Shown: one piece after another, positions 1 through 8,441 of the stretch
Layout of the letters: every line of letters starts with the position of its first letter
How positions within the stretch are numbered: the stretch's first letter is position 1
NCBI RefSeq assembly: GCF_018128545.1
Contig: NZ_JAGSND010000004.1
Span: forward strand, 1-64,000
Reading direction: 5' to 3'
Length of the DNA stretch: 64,000 nt
From: Sinanaerobacter chloroacetimidivorans
Lineage (GTDB): Bacteria; Bacillota; Clostridia; Peptostreptococcales; Anaerovoracaceae
Program-made: the position numbers and the translations under genes
Notes under the pieces: model-generated
What the model was told of the DNA's origin: nothing
The model's database searches: none
Seen by the model: only the letters and a program-made list of their open reading frames with translations

Positions 1-164
1 AAAATCATGAGATGAGGTTATGAAAATATCAAAACTGCGAACCAGCTTTGCGTTATCACATAAAATTAGACCTTTTGTTGATCAGACAAAAATTGTGACT
101 TAGTTTCACAAACTAATAAATAATAAGTCAGGAACTGAATATATTGTAAAAACCGGAGGTTAGC

Positions 165-542
165 ATGATGAAAGTGAAAAAAATCCTGTTGGTAATAGCA
201 GGTATTTTATTTTTGATAATTGGTGCTATTGGAATTGTTGTCCCGGTACTGCCTACGACTCCATTGGTAATCTTATCCGCTATTTGTTTTTCTGGCAGCA
301 GCGAAAAACTTTATCAGATGTTGCTAAAAAGCAAGTACTTTGGAAGTTATATAGAAAATTACAGAAATAAAACCGGTGTTCCGGCTGAAGTAAAGAGAAG
401 AGCCATCTTTTTCTTATGGGCCATGCTGGGAATTTCCATGTTTTTATCCAAGAATCCTAAGATAATTATATTGCTTGCTGCTGTCGGAATCGGTGTGACG
501 ATTCACATTTGCAGTTTAAAGAAGAAAGAGGAGAAGTCATGA
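165..542 (+). CDS. DUF454 (YbaN-like) small membrane protein
   Basis: A 125-residue inner-membrane protein resembling the DUF454/YbaN family, whose biochemical role is unknown. A hydrophobic segment at about residues 6-28 contains the family-typical run IVVPVLPTTP, followed by a basic amphipathic middle part, two more hydrophobic segments (about 83-112) and a lysine-rich cytoplasmic tail. GGAGG lies 5-9 bases before the ATG. The stop codon overlaps the start of the next membrane-protein gene (TCATGA), so the two are probably translationally coupled. The family assignment rests on the proline-containing motif and size; no function is inferred. Confidence 0.75.
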   Translation: MMKVKKILLVIAGILFLIIGAIGIVVPVLPTTPLVILSAICFSGSSEKLYQMLLKSKYFGSYIENYRNKTGVPAEVKRRAIFFLWAMLGISMFLSKNPKIIILLAAVGIGVTIHICSLKKKEEKS

Positions 543-826
543 ATCTAACCGGAATTGCCATTGGTGCTGCTACATTTATTATCATTGGGTTATTTCATCC
601 CATTGTAGTAAAAGCTGAATATTATTTTTCGAAAAAAATTTGGCCGCTATTTCTGATTGCCGGAGTTATTTTTGTAATCGCTTCTATGCTGACCAGACAC
701 CCGGTTTTGTCTCCGATTTTCGGAATCCTTGGATTTGTATGTTTATGGAGCATTAAAGAATTGACGATGCAGGAGGTACGAGTAAAAAAAGGATGGGCAA
801 AAATGAATCCATACAGAAGATATTAA
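539..826 (+). CDS. DUF4491 family small membrane protein
   Basis: A 95-residue integral membrane protein recognised as DUF4491 by the N-terminal pattern GLFHPIVVKAEYYF and the C-terminal pattern LWSIKELTMQE followed by a KGW(A)KMNPYRRY ending. It has three predicted membrane segments. The ATG at 539 is preferred over upstream in-frame codons because GAGGAG lies just before it and it overlaps the previous stop codon. This gives the usual family length of about 95 residues. It probably shares a transcript with the DUF454 gene. Function is unknown. Confidence 0.75.
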   Translation: MNLTGIAIGAATFIIIGLFHPIVVKAEYYFSKKIWPLFLIAGVIFVIASMLTRHPVLSPIFGILGFVCLWSIKELTMQEVRVKKGWAKMNPYRRY

Positions 827-982
827 GATAGAGAATACTGCGACCTGCGATCTGATTGGCTGATATAATTTTGTCAGCTATTTAAATATATAGAGATTTT
901 GTCCGATGAGCATTTTATACCCCCGTTGCATACTATGAATAGGAAGCCTTATGGCGACCTTTATTCTACACGGAGGTGCAAC

Positions 983-2119
983 ATGATTTATCTTGACAAT
1001 GGAGCAACCAGCTTTCCAAAACCAAAGGGAATGCTTATGGCGATGAATGAGTGTATCAGCACTTATTGTGGTAATCCGGGGCGATCGGGACATTCTATGT
1101 CAATGAGGACAGGGGAAGAGGTATTTAAAGCAAGAAGAGCAGTAGGGGAGCTATTTGGTATTAAGGATTACAGCAGAATTCTATTTACTTTAAATACTAC
1201 CGGGGCTTTAAACCTTGGTATTAAAGGTGTTCTGGAGCCTGGCGATCATGTGGTAACTACGTCCATGGAGCATAACTCTGTTCTAAGGCCACTAAGAGCA
1301 CTTGAAAACCAAGGAATAGAAACCACCATCGTAAAATGCGGGATGGATGGTTCTTTAGATATAAACAGTATAAAAAATGTGATTAAGGAGAATACAAAAC
1401 TTATCGTATGCACACATGCTTCCAATGTAACAGGGACCATAATGCCAATCAAAGAATTAGGTGCTTTTGCAAGAAAGAAAAAAATTCTATTCATGGTGGA
1501 CGGAGCCCAAAGCGCTGGAAGTGTTCCTATTGATGTGGATTCGATGAATATAGATCTTTTAGCTTTGCCAGGTCATAAAGGATTGCTTGGCCCGCTAGGA
1601 ACAGGTCTGCTTTATGTAAGAGAAGGTGTAAATGTAAAGACCCTAATAGAAGGGGGAACCGGTACCAATTCGAAAGATCTGATTCAGCCCTGGGAATATC
1701 CGGAGGGATATGAGTCCGGTACTGTAAATGCTCCCGGAATTATCGGATTGGGATATTCTTGTAAATATGTTAAAAAAATGGGGATTCAAAATATTAAAAA
1801 CTATGAGGATGAGTTAATTGAAATTTTGGATGGATCTTTAAGAAATATGCAAGGCATTACTGTTTACGGCCCTTGGGACTGCAGGAAAAAGACTGGTATT
1901 GTTACCTTCAATATTAATCACTTAAGCTGCGAAGACGTATGTGATAAGCTGAACGGTTACGGTATTGCCTCGAGAGGTGGTTTCCACTGTGCAGGGCTTG
2001 CTCATAAAACCATTGGAACCTATGACACCGGTGCTATTAGATTAAGCGTTGGCCCATTTAATACAAAAAAAGATATTCAGACGGCTGTAAGAGCCATATA
2101 CCAGATCAAAAAAGTATGA
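983..2119 (+). CDS. Cysteine desulfurase family PLP aminotransferase (class V)
   Basis: A 378-residue fold-type I PLP enzyme of the class V aminotransferase/cysteine desulfurase group. The PLP lysine is K199 in LALPGHKGLLGP. The probable persulfide-carrying cysteine is C336 in RGGFHCAGLAHK, in the position expected for a cysteine desulfurase of the EF2568-like subgroup rather than IscS/NifS proper. The N-terminal IYLDNGATSFPKP is typical of this subgroup. The ATG at 983 is chosen because CGGAGGTG precedes it by about 7 bases. No iscU or nifU partner lies beside it. It could mobilise sulfur from cysteine or act on another amino acid; the family is often annotated only generally. Confidence 0.85.
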   Translation: MIYLDNGATSFPKPKGMLMAMNECISTYCGNPGRSGHSMSMRTGEEVFKARRAVGELFGIKDYSRILFTLNTTGALNLGIKGVLEPGDHVVTTSMEHNSVLRPLRALENQGIETTIVKCGMDGSLDINSIKNVIKENTKLIVCTHASNVTGTIMPIKELGAFARKKKILFMVDGAQSAGSVPIDVDSMNIDLLALPGHKGLLGPLGTGLLYVREGVNVKTLIEGGTGTNSKDLIQPWEYPEGYESGTVNAPGIIGLGYSCKYVKKMGIQNIKNYEDELIEILDGSLRNMQGITVYGPWDCRKKTGIVTFNINHLSCEDVCDKLNGYGIASRGGFHCAGLAHKTIGTYDTGAIRLSVGPFNTKKDIQTAVRAIYQIKKV

Positions 2120-2122
2120 TAT

Positions 2123-2171
2123 AATAGTTCCAACTATTGACTTCCAGCGTTGCTGAAAGGAAGGAACTATT
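2123..2171 (+). repeat. Hairpin element A (AGCGTTGCT core)
   Basis: Inverted repeat AATAGTTCC / GGAACTATT (2123-2131 and 2163-2171) enclosing an inner stem-loop CTTCCAGC-GTT-GCT followed by GAAAGGAAG. The core AGCGTTGCT and the trailing AAGGAA match the hairpin at 2225-2273, while the outer arms differ but still pair. It directly follows the stop codon of the desulfurase-like gene, so it may double as a weak terminator, although no T-tract follows. Confidence 0.6.
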
Positions 2172-2173
2172 GC

Positions 2174-2221
2174 ATCATAAACTTCAAAGAGCCAAAACTG
2201 CCTAATTTTGAAGTTTATGAT
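2174..2221 (+). repeat. Perfect 15-bp inverted repeat B
   Basis: ATCATAAACTTCAAA at 2174-2188 is perfectly complementary to TTTGAAGTTTATGAT at 2207-2221, leaving an 18-nt loop. It sits directly between hairpins A and C in the region upstream of aroQ. It lacks the AGCGTTGCT core of its two neighbours. Confidence 0.65.
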
Positions 2222-2224
2222 TTA

Positions 2225-2273
2225 AATGAACACAATTATTGAGATGCAGCGTTGCTGCAAGGAAGTGTTCATT
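2225..2273 (+). repeat. Hairpin element C (GCAGCGTTGCTGC core)
   Basis: Outer arms AATGAACAC (2225-2233) and GTGTTCATT (2265-2273) pair perfectly, with an inner perfect hairpin GCAGC-GTT-GCTGC at 2246-2258. The left half, including the AATGAACAC arm and the GATGCAGCGTTGCTG core, recurs on the minus strand at the edge of the 75-bp repeat array (48679-48712). It lies about 75 bases upstream of the aroQ start and may be in its leader RNA. Confidence 0.65.
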
Positions 2274-2348
2274 GAATCACGCGTCAACCAGACATGCATG
2301 CTAAAAAAGCTATATAAAATAGTGATATATGGGAGAACAAAAGATAAA

Positions 2349-2771
2349 ATGAAAATTCAAATTATAAACGGACCAAACCTGAATATGTTAGGAATCAGAG
2401 AGCCGGAAATATACGGTACCCTAACCCTTAATGAAATTAACCGAAGGATAGAAGAGCATGCTAAACCGCTTGGTATTGAATTATCCTTTTTTCAGTCCAA
2501 TCATGAAGGAGCGATTATCGATAAAATTCAGGAGTGCTTTGGACAAGCTAATGGTATTATTATTAACCCCGGTGCTTATACCCATTACAGCATCGCTATA
2601 CGTGATGCTCTTGCAGCGGTAGGAATTCCCACTGTTGAGGTTCATTTAAGTGATATTAACTCGAGGGAGGATTTCAGAAAAATATCAGTAATCAAAAATG
2701 TCTGCGTGAAGCAGATTTGGGGAAAAGGTGTTCATTCCTATTTGGAAGCATTGGAATATCTGTCTAAATAA
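2349..2771 (+). CDS. aroQ: Type II 3-dehydroquinate dehydratase
   Basis: A 140-residue type II dehydroquinase that converts 3-dehydroquinate to 3-dehydroshikimate in the shikimate pathway, normally as a dodecamer in the cytoplasm. Visible family motifs are INGPNLNMLGIREPEIYG with the catalytic tyrosine, SNHEG with the active-site glutamate, NPGAYTHYS with the catalytic histidine and VHLSDINSREDFR. The IKNVCVKQIWGKG segment replaces the more usual sequence near the C-terminus, but the length is normal. ATG 2349 follows GGGAG and starts exactly at the conserved MKIQIINGPN. It is preceded by three hairpins, which could regulate it. No other aro gene is adjacent. Confidence 0.92.
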   Translation: MKIQIINGPNLNMLGIREPEIYGTLTLNEINRRIEEHAKPLGIELSFFQSNHEGAIIDKIQECFGQANGIIINPGAYTHYSIAIRDALAAVGIPTVEVHLSDINSREDFRKISVIKNVCVKQIWGKGVHSYLEALEYLSK

Positions 2772-2811
2772 TTTCGAGCAGTAATGAATACACTTAGAAA
2801 GAGAGAAGATT

Positions 2812-3912
2812 ATGATCAGGGAAAACACCACCTTAATGAGAGAAATCATCGAAAAAATGGACTATATGGCTAGAGTTATGGATGCAGAACATAAAGTGAT
2901 CTATATGAATGAGAAAATGCGTACCTTATTCAGCCATACCCTGGGGCATATCTGTTATAACCTTCTTGGAAAGTCGGAAAAATGTGATCATTGTGTTACA
3001 TCGGGTTCGAAAGAGACCGGAAAAACGGATACGAAAGATGTTCTGATCGGCGATAGGTACTATGAGGTAATGTCATCACCGGTCAGCATAAATGGGGGAG
3101 AAAACTATTCAATAGAGTTGCTTCATGATATAACAGATCAGAAAAAGATACAGGATGAATTATTAAAACAATATGAAAAGCTGAAATTAGACTTAGAATT
3201 TGCAAAACAAATACAATATAGTACATTGCCAATAGACGGTGATTACTGGGATTCAATAAAAATAAACGCCATTTATCAGCCCAGTGAAGACCTGGGAGGC
3301 GATCTCTTCGATATTGTAAAAATAGATAAAGAGAAAACCTTGCTTTACATAGCCGATGTTTCGGGACATGGTGTTAAGTCCTCGTTGCTGACTATTTTTC
3401 TGCGGCAGCTTATCAGGGGACGAACCTATGAATCTACGGTAGACCTAAAAGAAATCCTTGATACGCTTATAAAAAGCTATAATGATTTGAAGATTAATGA
3501 GGAGCAATATCTAAGCGTACTTTTCTGCTGCTATGATAAAACAAAAAAAGAACTTGTTTTGTTAAATGCAGGGCATAATTGCCTTCCGATGATTGTAACC
3601 AAGAATGGCCATATGAAAGAGGTTATCGTTCGGGGCATGCCTATTTGCAACCTGATTCAAAATCCCAATCATGAAGAAGTTGTCATAAAGGTAGAGAGCG
3701 GTGATCGGATCCTGCTTTTCACGGATGGAATTACAGAAGCCTATAATGATAGGGGCATTCCTTTCGGTTCCGAAGGAATTACTAGGATCGTAAAGGAAAA
3801 CCTTCAATTGGACGGAAAGGCCCTGGCAAAGAAGATTGTTGAAGGGGTGAATGATTACACAGGTACATTGCCGATAGACGATGTGGCTGTCATAGTAGCC
3901 GAGATTTTATGA
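2812..3912 (+). CDS. PAS domain plus PP2C/SpoIIE-type serine phosphatase
   Basis: A 366-residue cytoplasmic signalling protein. Residues about 1-115 form a PAS-like sensor with a cysteine cluster (CYNLLGKSEKCDHC) that could bind metal, heme or an Fe-S centre. A short coiled coil (about 116-140) leads to a PP2C-like SpoIIE/RsbU phosphatase domain. That domain has the metal-binding pattern DLGGDLFD, then ADVSGHGVKSSL, NAGHNC and FTDGITEA. Known relatives dephosphorylate anti-sigma-factor antagonists, but no such partner is present here. It overlaps the convergent RNase HI gene by 6 bases. The target is unknown. Confidence 0.85.
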   Translation: MIRENTTLMREIIEKMDYMARVMDAEHKVIYMNEKMRTLFSHTLGHICYNLLGKSEKCDHCVTSGSKETGKTDTKDVLIGDRYYEVMSSPVSINGGENYSIELLHDITDQKKIQDELLKQYEKLKLDLEFAKQIQYSTLPIDGDYWDSIKINAIYQPSEDLGGDLFDIVKIDKEKTLLYIADVSGHGVKSSLLTIFLRQLIRGRTYESTVDLKEILDTLIKSYNDLKINEEQYLSVLFCCYDKTKKELVLLNAGHNCLPMIVTKNGHMKEVIVRGMPICNLIQNPNHEEVVIKVESGDRILLFTDGITEAYNDRGIPFGSEGITRIVKENLQLDGKALAKKIVEGVNDYTGTLPIDDVAVIVAEIL

Positions 3913-4461
3913 TTCGCCATTTTTCACGCTGTCAATACCTTGATTTGCCAATTCGTCAGCCCGATGATTCATTTTGGTAATATATAAAAAATCATCTTTT
4001 GTGAACTTTGGACCGTTCCACTCGATGAATTTTTGATAGAGAGCATCGATATTCGTATTTTTACTGTTTAAATTAACGTGTCCTTTGACCCTGTAAAAAT
4101 CAATCTGATGCTTGTTTATAACAGCAAAAAGAGCTTCCCATAGATCGCGGTTTTCAACGTCGGTTTTTTTGGATGTTTTCCAGTTGTTGCGGTACCAATT
4201 CTCATACCATTTTTCGCGGAAACAGTTCATCAAATAGGAGCTGTCGGAAAAAACCCGGATGGAAAGGTTCTCTTTTGTCAGGGCCTGTAAAGCATTGAGC
4301 AGAGCTTCCATCTCCATACGATTGTTGGTTGTATTGCGTTCTCCGCCAAAAAGTTCCTTTTGATGTTCACCGTATTCCAGAATGGCCCCCCAGCCGCCGA
4401 TATTTGTTTCGTTTTGGTTGCCCGAGCAGGCACCATCGGTATATATATTCATTGATTTCAT
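3907..4461 (-). CDS. rnhA: Ribonuclease HI
   Basis: A 184-residue RNase HI that cleaves the RNA strand of RNA-DNA hybrids. The catalytic carboxylates are all visible: D9 in IYTDGACSGN, E50 in TTNNRMEME, D73 in FSDSS and D169 in NHRADELAN. It is longer than the approximately 155-residue E. coli enzyme owing to an insertion between the FYRVKGHVN segment and the last Asp, as in several clostridial relatives. The start ATG at 4461 has GGAGCC upstream. It is convergent with the PP2C gene, overlapping it by 6 bases. Confidence 0.92.
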   Translation of the reverse strand: MKSMNIYTDGACSGNQNETNIGGWGAILEYGEHQKELFGGERNTTNNRMEMEALLNALQALTKENLSIRVFSDSSYLMNCFREKWYENWYRNNWKTSKKTDVENRDLWEALFAVINKHQIDFYRVKGHVNLNSKNTNIDALYQKFIEWNGPKFTKDDFLYITKMNHRADELANQGIDSVKNGES

Positions 4462-4718
4462 AAAATGGCTCCTTTTGCCTTTGTAATATTCTAGTAATGA
4501 TTATGCCTTAATTAGGAAAAACAAGCAAGGGGCTAAAGATGATGAAAAAAGAAGAATTTAAATGAAATTTACGGCACAAAAGAAATGTAAAACTATTTTA
4601 AACGCGGCGTAACACGTTTGTAATATACATATTATATACTTAGCTTATGAATAATGGTGTAATTTAGGCTTCGTTTACCAGGAAGTATTTTTTGTTTTGG
4701 AAAGGAGGAAGAAAAAGG

Positions 4719-5261
4719 ATGAAAAAATGTCTTGCTGCATTGATTATCGTATTATCAATGTTGTTCAGTACTGTTTTTGCCCATGCTGCTGCTGATCCTG
4801 CTGTTGTCCTTGTTAATCCGGCAGCTAACAGTACTGTTTATTCCACGAATCTTCTGATTTCCATAAAGGTAACGCAGCCCAAAACGATAAAAGTAAAAGT
4901 ATTTGAGGAAAAGCAAATGGTAAATGGTACTTTAAGTGCCATCAATATCAATTCTCTGTCCGTAGCCAACGGAACACTGAGCAATGCGAGCTTTACTCCT
5001 GTTCTCAAATTGGCTGCGGTTACTTATACATGCAGTAACAACTTAAGCTTTTTTACAAAGCAAGTAAATGACGTGTCCCCTGGATTATATAGGATCCAGA
5101 TCGAAACGGTGGATGAAAATGGAAAAGTTTTATACACCAATAACAGTTATGTAGCGGTAAAGGAAAAAACAGAGGGGGCAGATGCGAAAATCTTTGAAAC
5201 ACCGCAGTCCGGAACTATGCAGTTCTTGCAGAATCTGCTGAAAAGCATATTTGGAAATTAA
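4719..5261 (+). CDS. Small secreted protein of unknown function heading the yycH locus
   Basis: A 180-residue protein with a clear Sec signal peptide (MKKCLAALIIVLSMLFSTVF, cleavage likely after AHAA). The mature part is beta-rich with short surface-type repeats (VANGTLSNAS, NGTLSAININ) suggesting an Ig-like fold, and it ends in an amphipathic stretch MQFLQNLLKSIFGN. There is no LPXTG anchor or lipobox. ATG 4719 is chosen because AAAGGAGGAAG lies just upstream and it starts the signal peptide. It is followed 13 bases later by the yycH-like gene and takes the place where walRK usually stands, so a link to cell-wall sensing is plausible but not shown. Confidence 0.6.
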   Translation: MKKCLAALIIVLSMLFSTVFAHAAADPAVVLVNPAANSTVYSTNLLISIKVTQPKTIKVKVFEEKQMVNGTLSAININSLSVANGTLSNASFTPVLKLAAVTYTCSNNLSFFTKQVNDVSPGLYRIQIETVDENGKVLYTNNSYVAVKEKTEGADAKIFETPQSGTMQFLQNLLKSIFGN

Positions 5262-5274
5262 AGGCGGCTGATGA

Positions 5275-6747
5275 ATGATGACGAAGCCGATGCTGATTGA
5301 AAAACTGAAGAACATTCTTTTAGTAGTATTGTTGCTATCTACGATACTACTATTGTATTTTTTTTGGGGCAATCTTTCTTTTGAAAAGCTGGGAATGCAG
5401 GAACCTCAAATAGAGCAAGAGGTTCCCTCGGTAAGAGAAGTCCTGCGCCCTTACCGGATGATTATTAATTTTGGTTCTGAAAACTATACGGTAGTCACCA
5501 CAGAAAAACCATATCTCTGGGACGGAGCCGAGAATATCGGATTTATTTACGAACTGAAAAAATTCAGCCAGACGGAGAATCTTCTCGTTGAGGAAATAAC
5601 CTATTCGCAGTATCAGGAAATTATGAACTATAAAAGTTCCATAAGGGCAGAATTCCAATATAATATTCCTTTTGCGGATTTCTGCAGCGAATATGAAATC
5701 AAAAAAAACCAGAGCTATAACGCTATTGAAACCTTAACAACGGTGGGGTATTCGGAAGGCAGCCCGGAAAGTATCTTTCTATACGACGGCAAAAATTCAA
5801 AATATTATCGGATTGTTGCTGATTCGGATCAAACAACATTTACAGCTTTGATATCTACAGTGGAGCAGGAAGGTTATCTTAATTATTATCCCATCAGCGT
5901 CTACCTGGGGATTGAAAACCATACTCTTGTCCTCCCTGAACTTCAGGCAAATTTGAAAAGCTTTTCCTATCAGCAGGAGGCATATGCTCACCAGGTGGAT
6001 AAAATCAATGAAATGGCGGAGTCTTTCTTTGGCGAAAATTTTGATTTTGTACGAAAAATTAAAGAGGATAACGGAACTATTATCTATATGTATGGGTATG
6101 GTCAAAATGTATTGATTGTTAATAACGACGGAAGTTTTGTCTATAAGGAGGATGAGCCGGACAGAGTCAGTTCACAGCAAAGCTATTTTGATTCTTTAAA
6201 AACTGCCCTTCAATATGTGGCATCTCACGGTTCTTGGGGATCTTTGGATGGAGCAGTTATGAAACCATATCTAAAAAATATAAGGATCAATCCGGAGGGG
6301 AAAAAAGGTTATCGATTTATATTCGGAATGGAAATAAACGGAACCCGTTTATATTATGAGCAAGGGGAAATCATCACAGTGGATGTTATCCAGGGGCAGG
6401 TTACGTATTATAACAGAAATATGATTCATTTTGACCAGGAAGAAGTAAACACCCTCCAGGCAGCTTCTTTCGAAGATACTGCCACCGCCGGCAATACGAT
6501 TGCACAAAATTATCAATATATCTATGGTATCCTGATCAATACCAAGAATATTACGGAGCCTGTTGATCAAAGCCGTATTTTTGAAGAAGTAGCAGGGCTT
6601 ATCACCAACATTCAGACGGGATATGTAAAAACCTTGAATTCTTCGCAGGATTTCGAGGTAAGTCCTGCATGGATCGTGTCAATAAACCGTATCAATATTT
6701 ACTTTGATTTGTACAGTGCGGAGCCTTTAGGATATTCGGAAGAATAG
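5275..6747 (+). CDS. yycH: YycH-like membrane-anchored regulatory protein
   Basis: A 490-residue bitopic membrane protein with one N-terminal transmembrane segment (about residues 12-30) and a long extracytoplasmic part. Its place immediately before yycI and yycJ and its topology match YycH (WalH), which in Bacillus restrains the WalK kinase together with YycI through transmembrane contacts. Sequence divergence is high, so the call rests on context and architecture. Tandem ATGs lie at 5275 and 5278. No walK is present next to it, so either walK is elsewhere or this pair has another partner. Confidence 0.7.
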   Translation: MMTKPMLIEKLKNILLVVLLLSTILLLYFFWGNLSFEKLGMQEPQIEQEVPSVREVLRPYRMIINFGSENYTVVTTEKPYLWDGAENIGFIYELKKFSQTENLLVEEITYSQYQEIMNYKSSIRAEFQYNIPFADFCSEYEIKKNQSYNAIETLTTVGYSEGSPESIFLYDGKNSKYYRIVADSDQTTFTALISTVEQEGYLNYYPISVYLGIENHTLVLPELQANLKSFSYQQEAYAHQVDKINEMAESFFGENFDFVRKIKEDNGTIIYMYGYGQNVLIVNNDGSFVYKEDEPDRVSSQQSYFDSLKTALQYVASHGSWGSLDGAVMKPYLKNIRINPEGKKGYRFIFGMEINGTRLYYEQGEIITVDVIQGQVTYYNRNMIHFDQEEVNTLQAASFEDTATAGNTIAQNYQYIYGILINTKNITEPVDQSRIFEEVAGLITNIQTGYVKTLNSSQDFEVSPAWIVSINRINIYFDLYSAEPLGYSEE

Positions 6748-6760
6748 GAAGGGATTTTCA

Positions 6761-7495
6761 ATGGATTGGACGAAAGCAAAAAATATACTGATAGTTGCAC
6801 TACTTGTAACAAATTTGGTACTTGTATTGACTTATGCCTTCCGGGATAATTCCTTTAGCAGCACCGATGAGGACGTCCTGAAGGATACAATAGAACTTCT
6901 GGAAAGCAAAAACATTTACATCGAAACAACCATTCCCAGCAAGCATAGTAGAATGCCCGTATTATCGGTTGAATATGATAAAATCAATCAGGATCTGGTG
7001 GATAAACAGCTGGAGCAGCAGAAAGCTCTTCCGAAAGGGGAGCGCAGTGATGACAACATCGTAGAAATGACCAAAGACTTTCTGGAACGCTGTGGAATGC
7101 TTACCGAAAATGTGACTTTTGAGTCCGTTGAGAGACGAGGGGAGCAAATCACAGTCGCCTATAAGAACTATTTCAACGATATAGCCATTGAAGAAAACTA
7201 CATCATATTCTCAGTGTATGAGGGAAAGATCGACCAAGTCCAAAGATTCTGGGTTAATCCAATAGAAACCGGAAAGACCAAGAAAGAAATCATTCCGGCA
7301 GTAGATGCACTGATAAAATTTATGAGCGAAAATGAAGAAGATGCAAAAGTATATGTGGAGGATATTTCACTGGTATACTGGCTGGATTCTGAGTCCTTTG
7401 ACGCTGAATCTCCTGTATCTGATACGGCATTTCCTGCGTGGAAAATTACCTATAATCAAGGAAAAATCAAATATGTTATGGCCTATGAGCAGTAA
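6761..7495 (+). CDS. yycI: YycI-like regulatory membrane protein
   Basis: A 244-residue protein beginning MDWTKAKNILIVALLVTNLV, the hallmark start of YycI (WalI): a short cytoplasmic head with DW.K, one transmembrane helix and an extracytoplasmic domain. It is 13 bases downstream of the yycH-like gene, so the two are almost certainly co-transcribed and their products are expected to interact. In Bacillus the pair modulates WalK activity and thereby cell-wall metabolism. AGGAAGGGA provides the ribosome site. Confidence 0.78.
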   Translation: MDWTKAKNILIVALLVTNLVLVLTYAFRDNSFSSTDEDVLKDTIELLESKNIYIETTIPSKHSRMPVLSVEYDKINQDLVDKQLEQQKALPKGERSDDNIVEMTKDFLERCGMLTENVTFESVERRGEQITVAYKNYFNDIAIEENYIIFSVYEGKIDQVQRFWVNPIETGKTKKEIIPAVDALIKFMSENEEDAKVYVEDISLVYWLDSESFDAESPVSDTAFPAWKITYNQGKIKYVMAYEQ

Positions 7496-7630
7496 CAAGA
7501 CTGGGCGTCATATAGTTACAGCAATAAATGCTATTACGTTTACAATACTATCTTAAAAATAACAACGAAAAAACAAACAAATAACACGAAACCAACACAA
7601 TAATAAGAGACAATTAAGGAGAGATTTCCA

Positions 7631-8425
7631 ATGACGTTAAGCTTTTGTTCCTTTTCCAGCGGAAGCAGCGGAAACTGTTATTTAATAAAAACACAGCAGA
7701 CAGCTTTGCTTATAGATGCGGGTATCAGCGGTAAAAAAATTTTTGAAGGCCTTGAAAAAACCGGGACTTCTCGAGAAATGCTGGCTGCGGTATTGATTAC
7801 TCACGAGCATACGGACCATACAAAAAGTATAAAAACTATAATGAAAAAGCAACCTTCAATAAAAGCCTATGCCAATGAGAAGACCTGGAATTGCCTTGAC
7901 CAAGAAATCTGTCAGGAGCAAAGAAGGGTCTTTACTACAGGGGACGCGTTTGAAATTGGCGACATTCGGGTAAAAACCTTTCGAGTATTCCATGATGCTG
8001 CAGATCCGGTAGGCTACTCTTTTTATTCAGGGGAAAAGCAGATCAGCGTAGTAACAGATACGGGATGCATGAGAGATGAAATCATTGATGAAATCAAAAG
8101 CGCAGATATTCTCATATTGGAGGCTAATCACGATGTAGATATGTTAAGGGTCGGAAAATATCCGTGGTTCCTGAAACAGCGTGTGTTGGGAGAGGAAGGA
8201 CACCTTTCCAATGCGGCAGCAGGAGAGACGATACTGAGGCTGCTTTCTGAAGATAATAAAGAAAGATGTGTATTGCTTGCACATCTGAGTAAGGAAAATA
8301 ATTTTCCGGAGATGGCCTATCAGACAGTAAAAAACATACTGGAGGAAGCAGATTATTACATAGGAAAGCATATTAAATTGAATACTATCATTAGAGATGA
8401 GGTAAGCTTAATTTATCAAATATGA
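7631..8425 (+). CDS. yycJ: YycJ/WalJ metallo-beta-lactamase fold hydrolase
   Basis: A 264-residue single-domain metallo-beta-lactamase-fold enzyme. The N-terminus (FCSFSSGSSGNCYLI) and the metal motif THEHTDH are characteristic of YycJ (WalJ), a probable DNA exonuclease linked in other Bacillota to coordinating cell division and replication. Further metal ligands are suggested by VVTDTG and HLSKENN. AAGGAGAG lies before the ATG. A 135-base AT-rich gap after yycI has no clear terminator, so co-transcription with yycHI is likely. Confidence 0.88.
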   Translation: MTLSFCSFSSGSSGNCYLIKTQQTALLIDAGISGKKIFEGLEKTGTSREMLAAVLITHEHTDHTKSIKTIMKKQPSIKAYANEKTWNCLDQEICQEQRRVFTTGDAFEIGDIRVKTFRVFHDAADPVGYSFYSGEKQISVVTDTGCMRDEIIDEIKSADILILEANHDVDMLRVGKYPWFLKQRVLGEEGHLSNAAAGETILRLLSEDNKERCVLLAHLSKENNFPEMAYQTVKNILEEADYYIGKHIKLNTIIRDEVSLIYQI

Positions 8426-8441
8426 ATTAGGGGGAATTAAT

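Noticed and set aside
20..103. A 27-codon frame at the left edge with GATGAGG before its ATG
   Set aside because: Short and basic, with no recognisable feature. It may be chance or the tail of something outside the window. The rest of bases 1-164 shows only a small TTAGTTT/AAACTAA hairpin.
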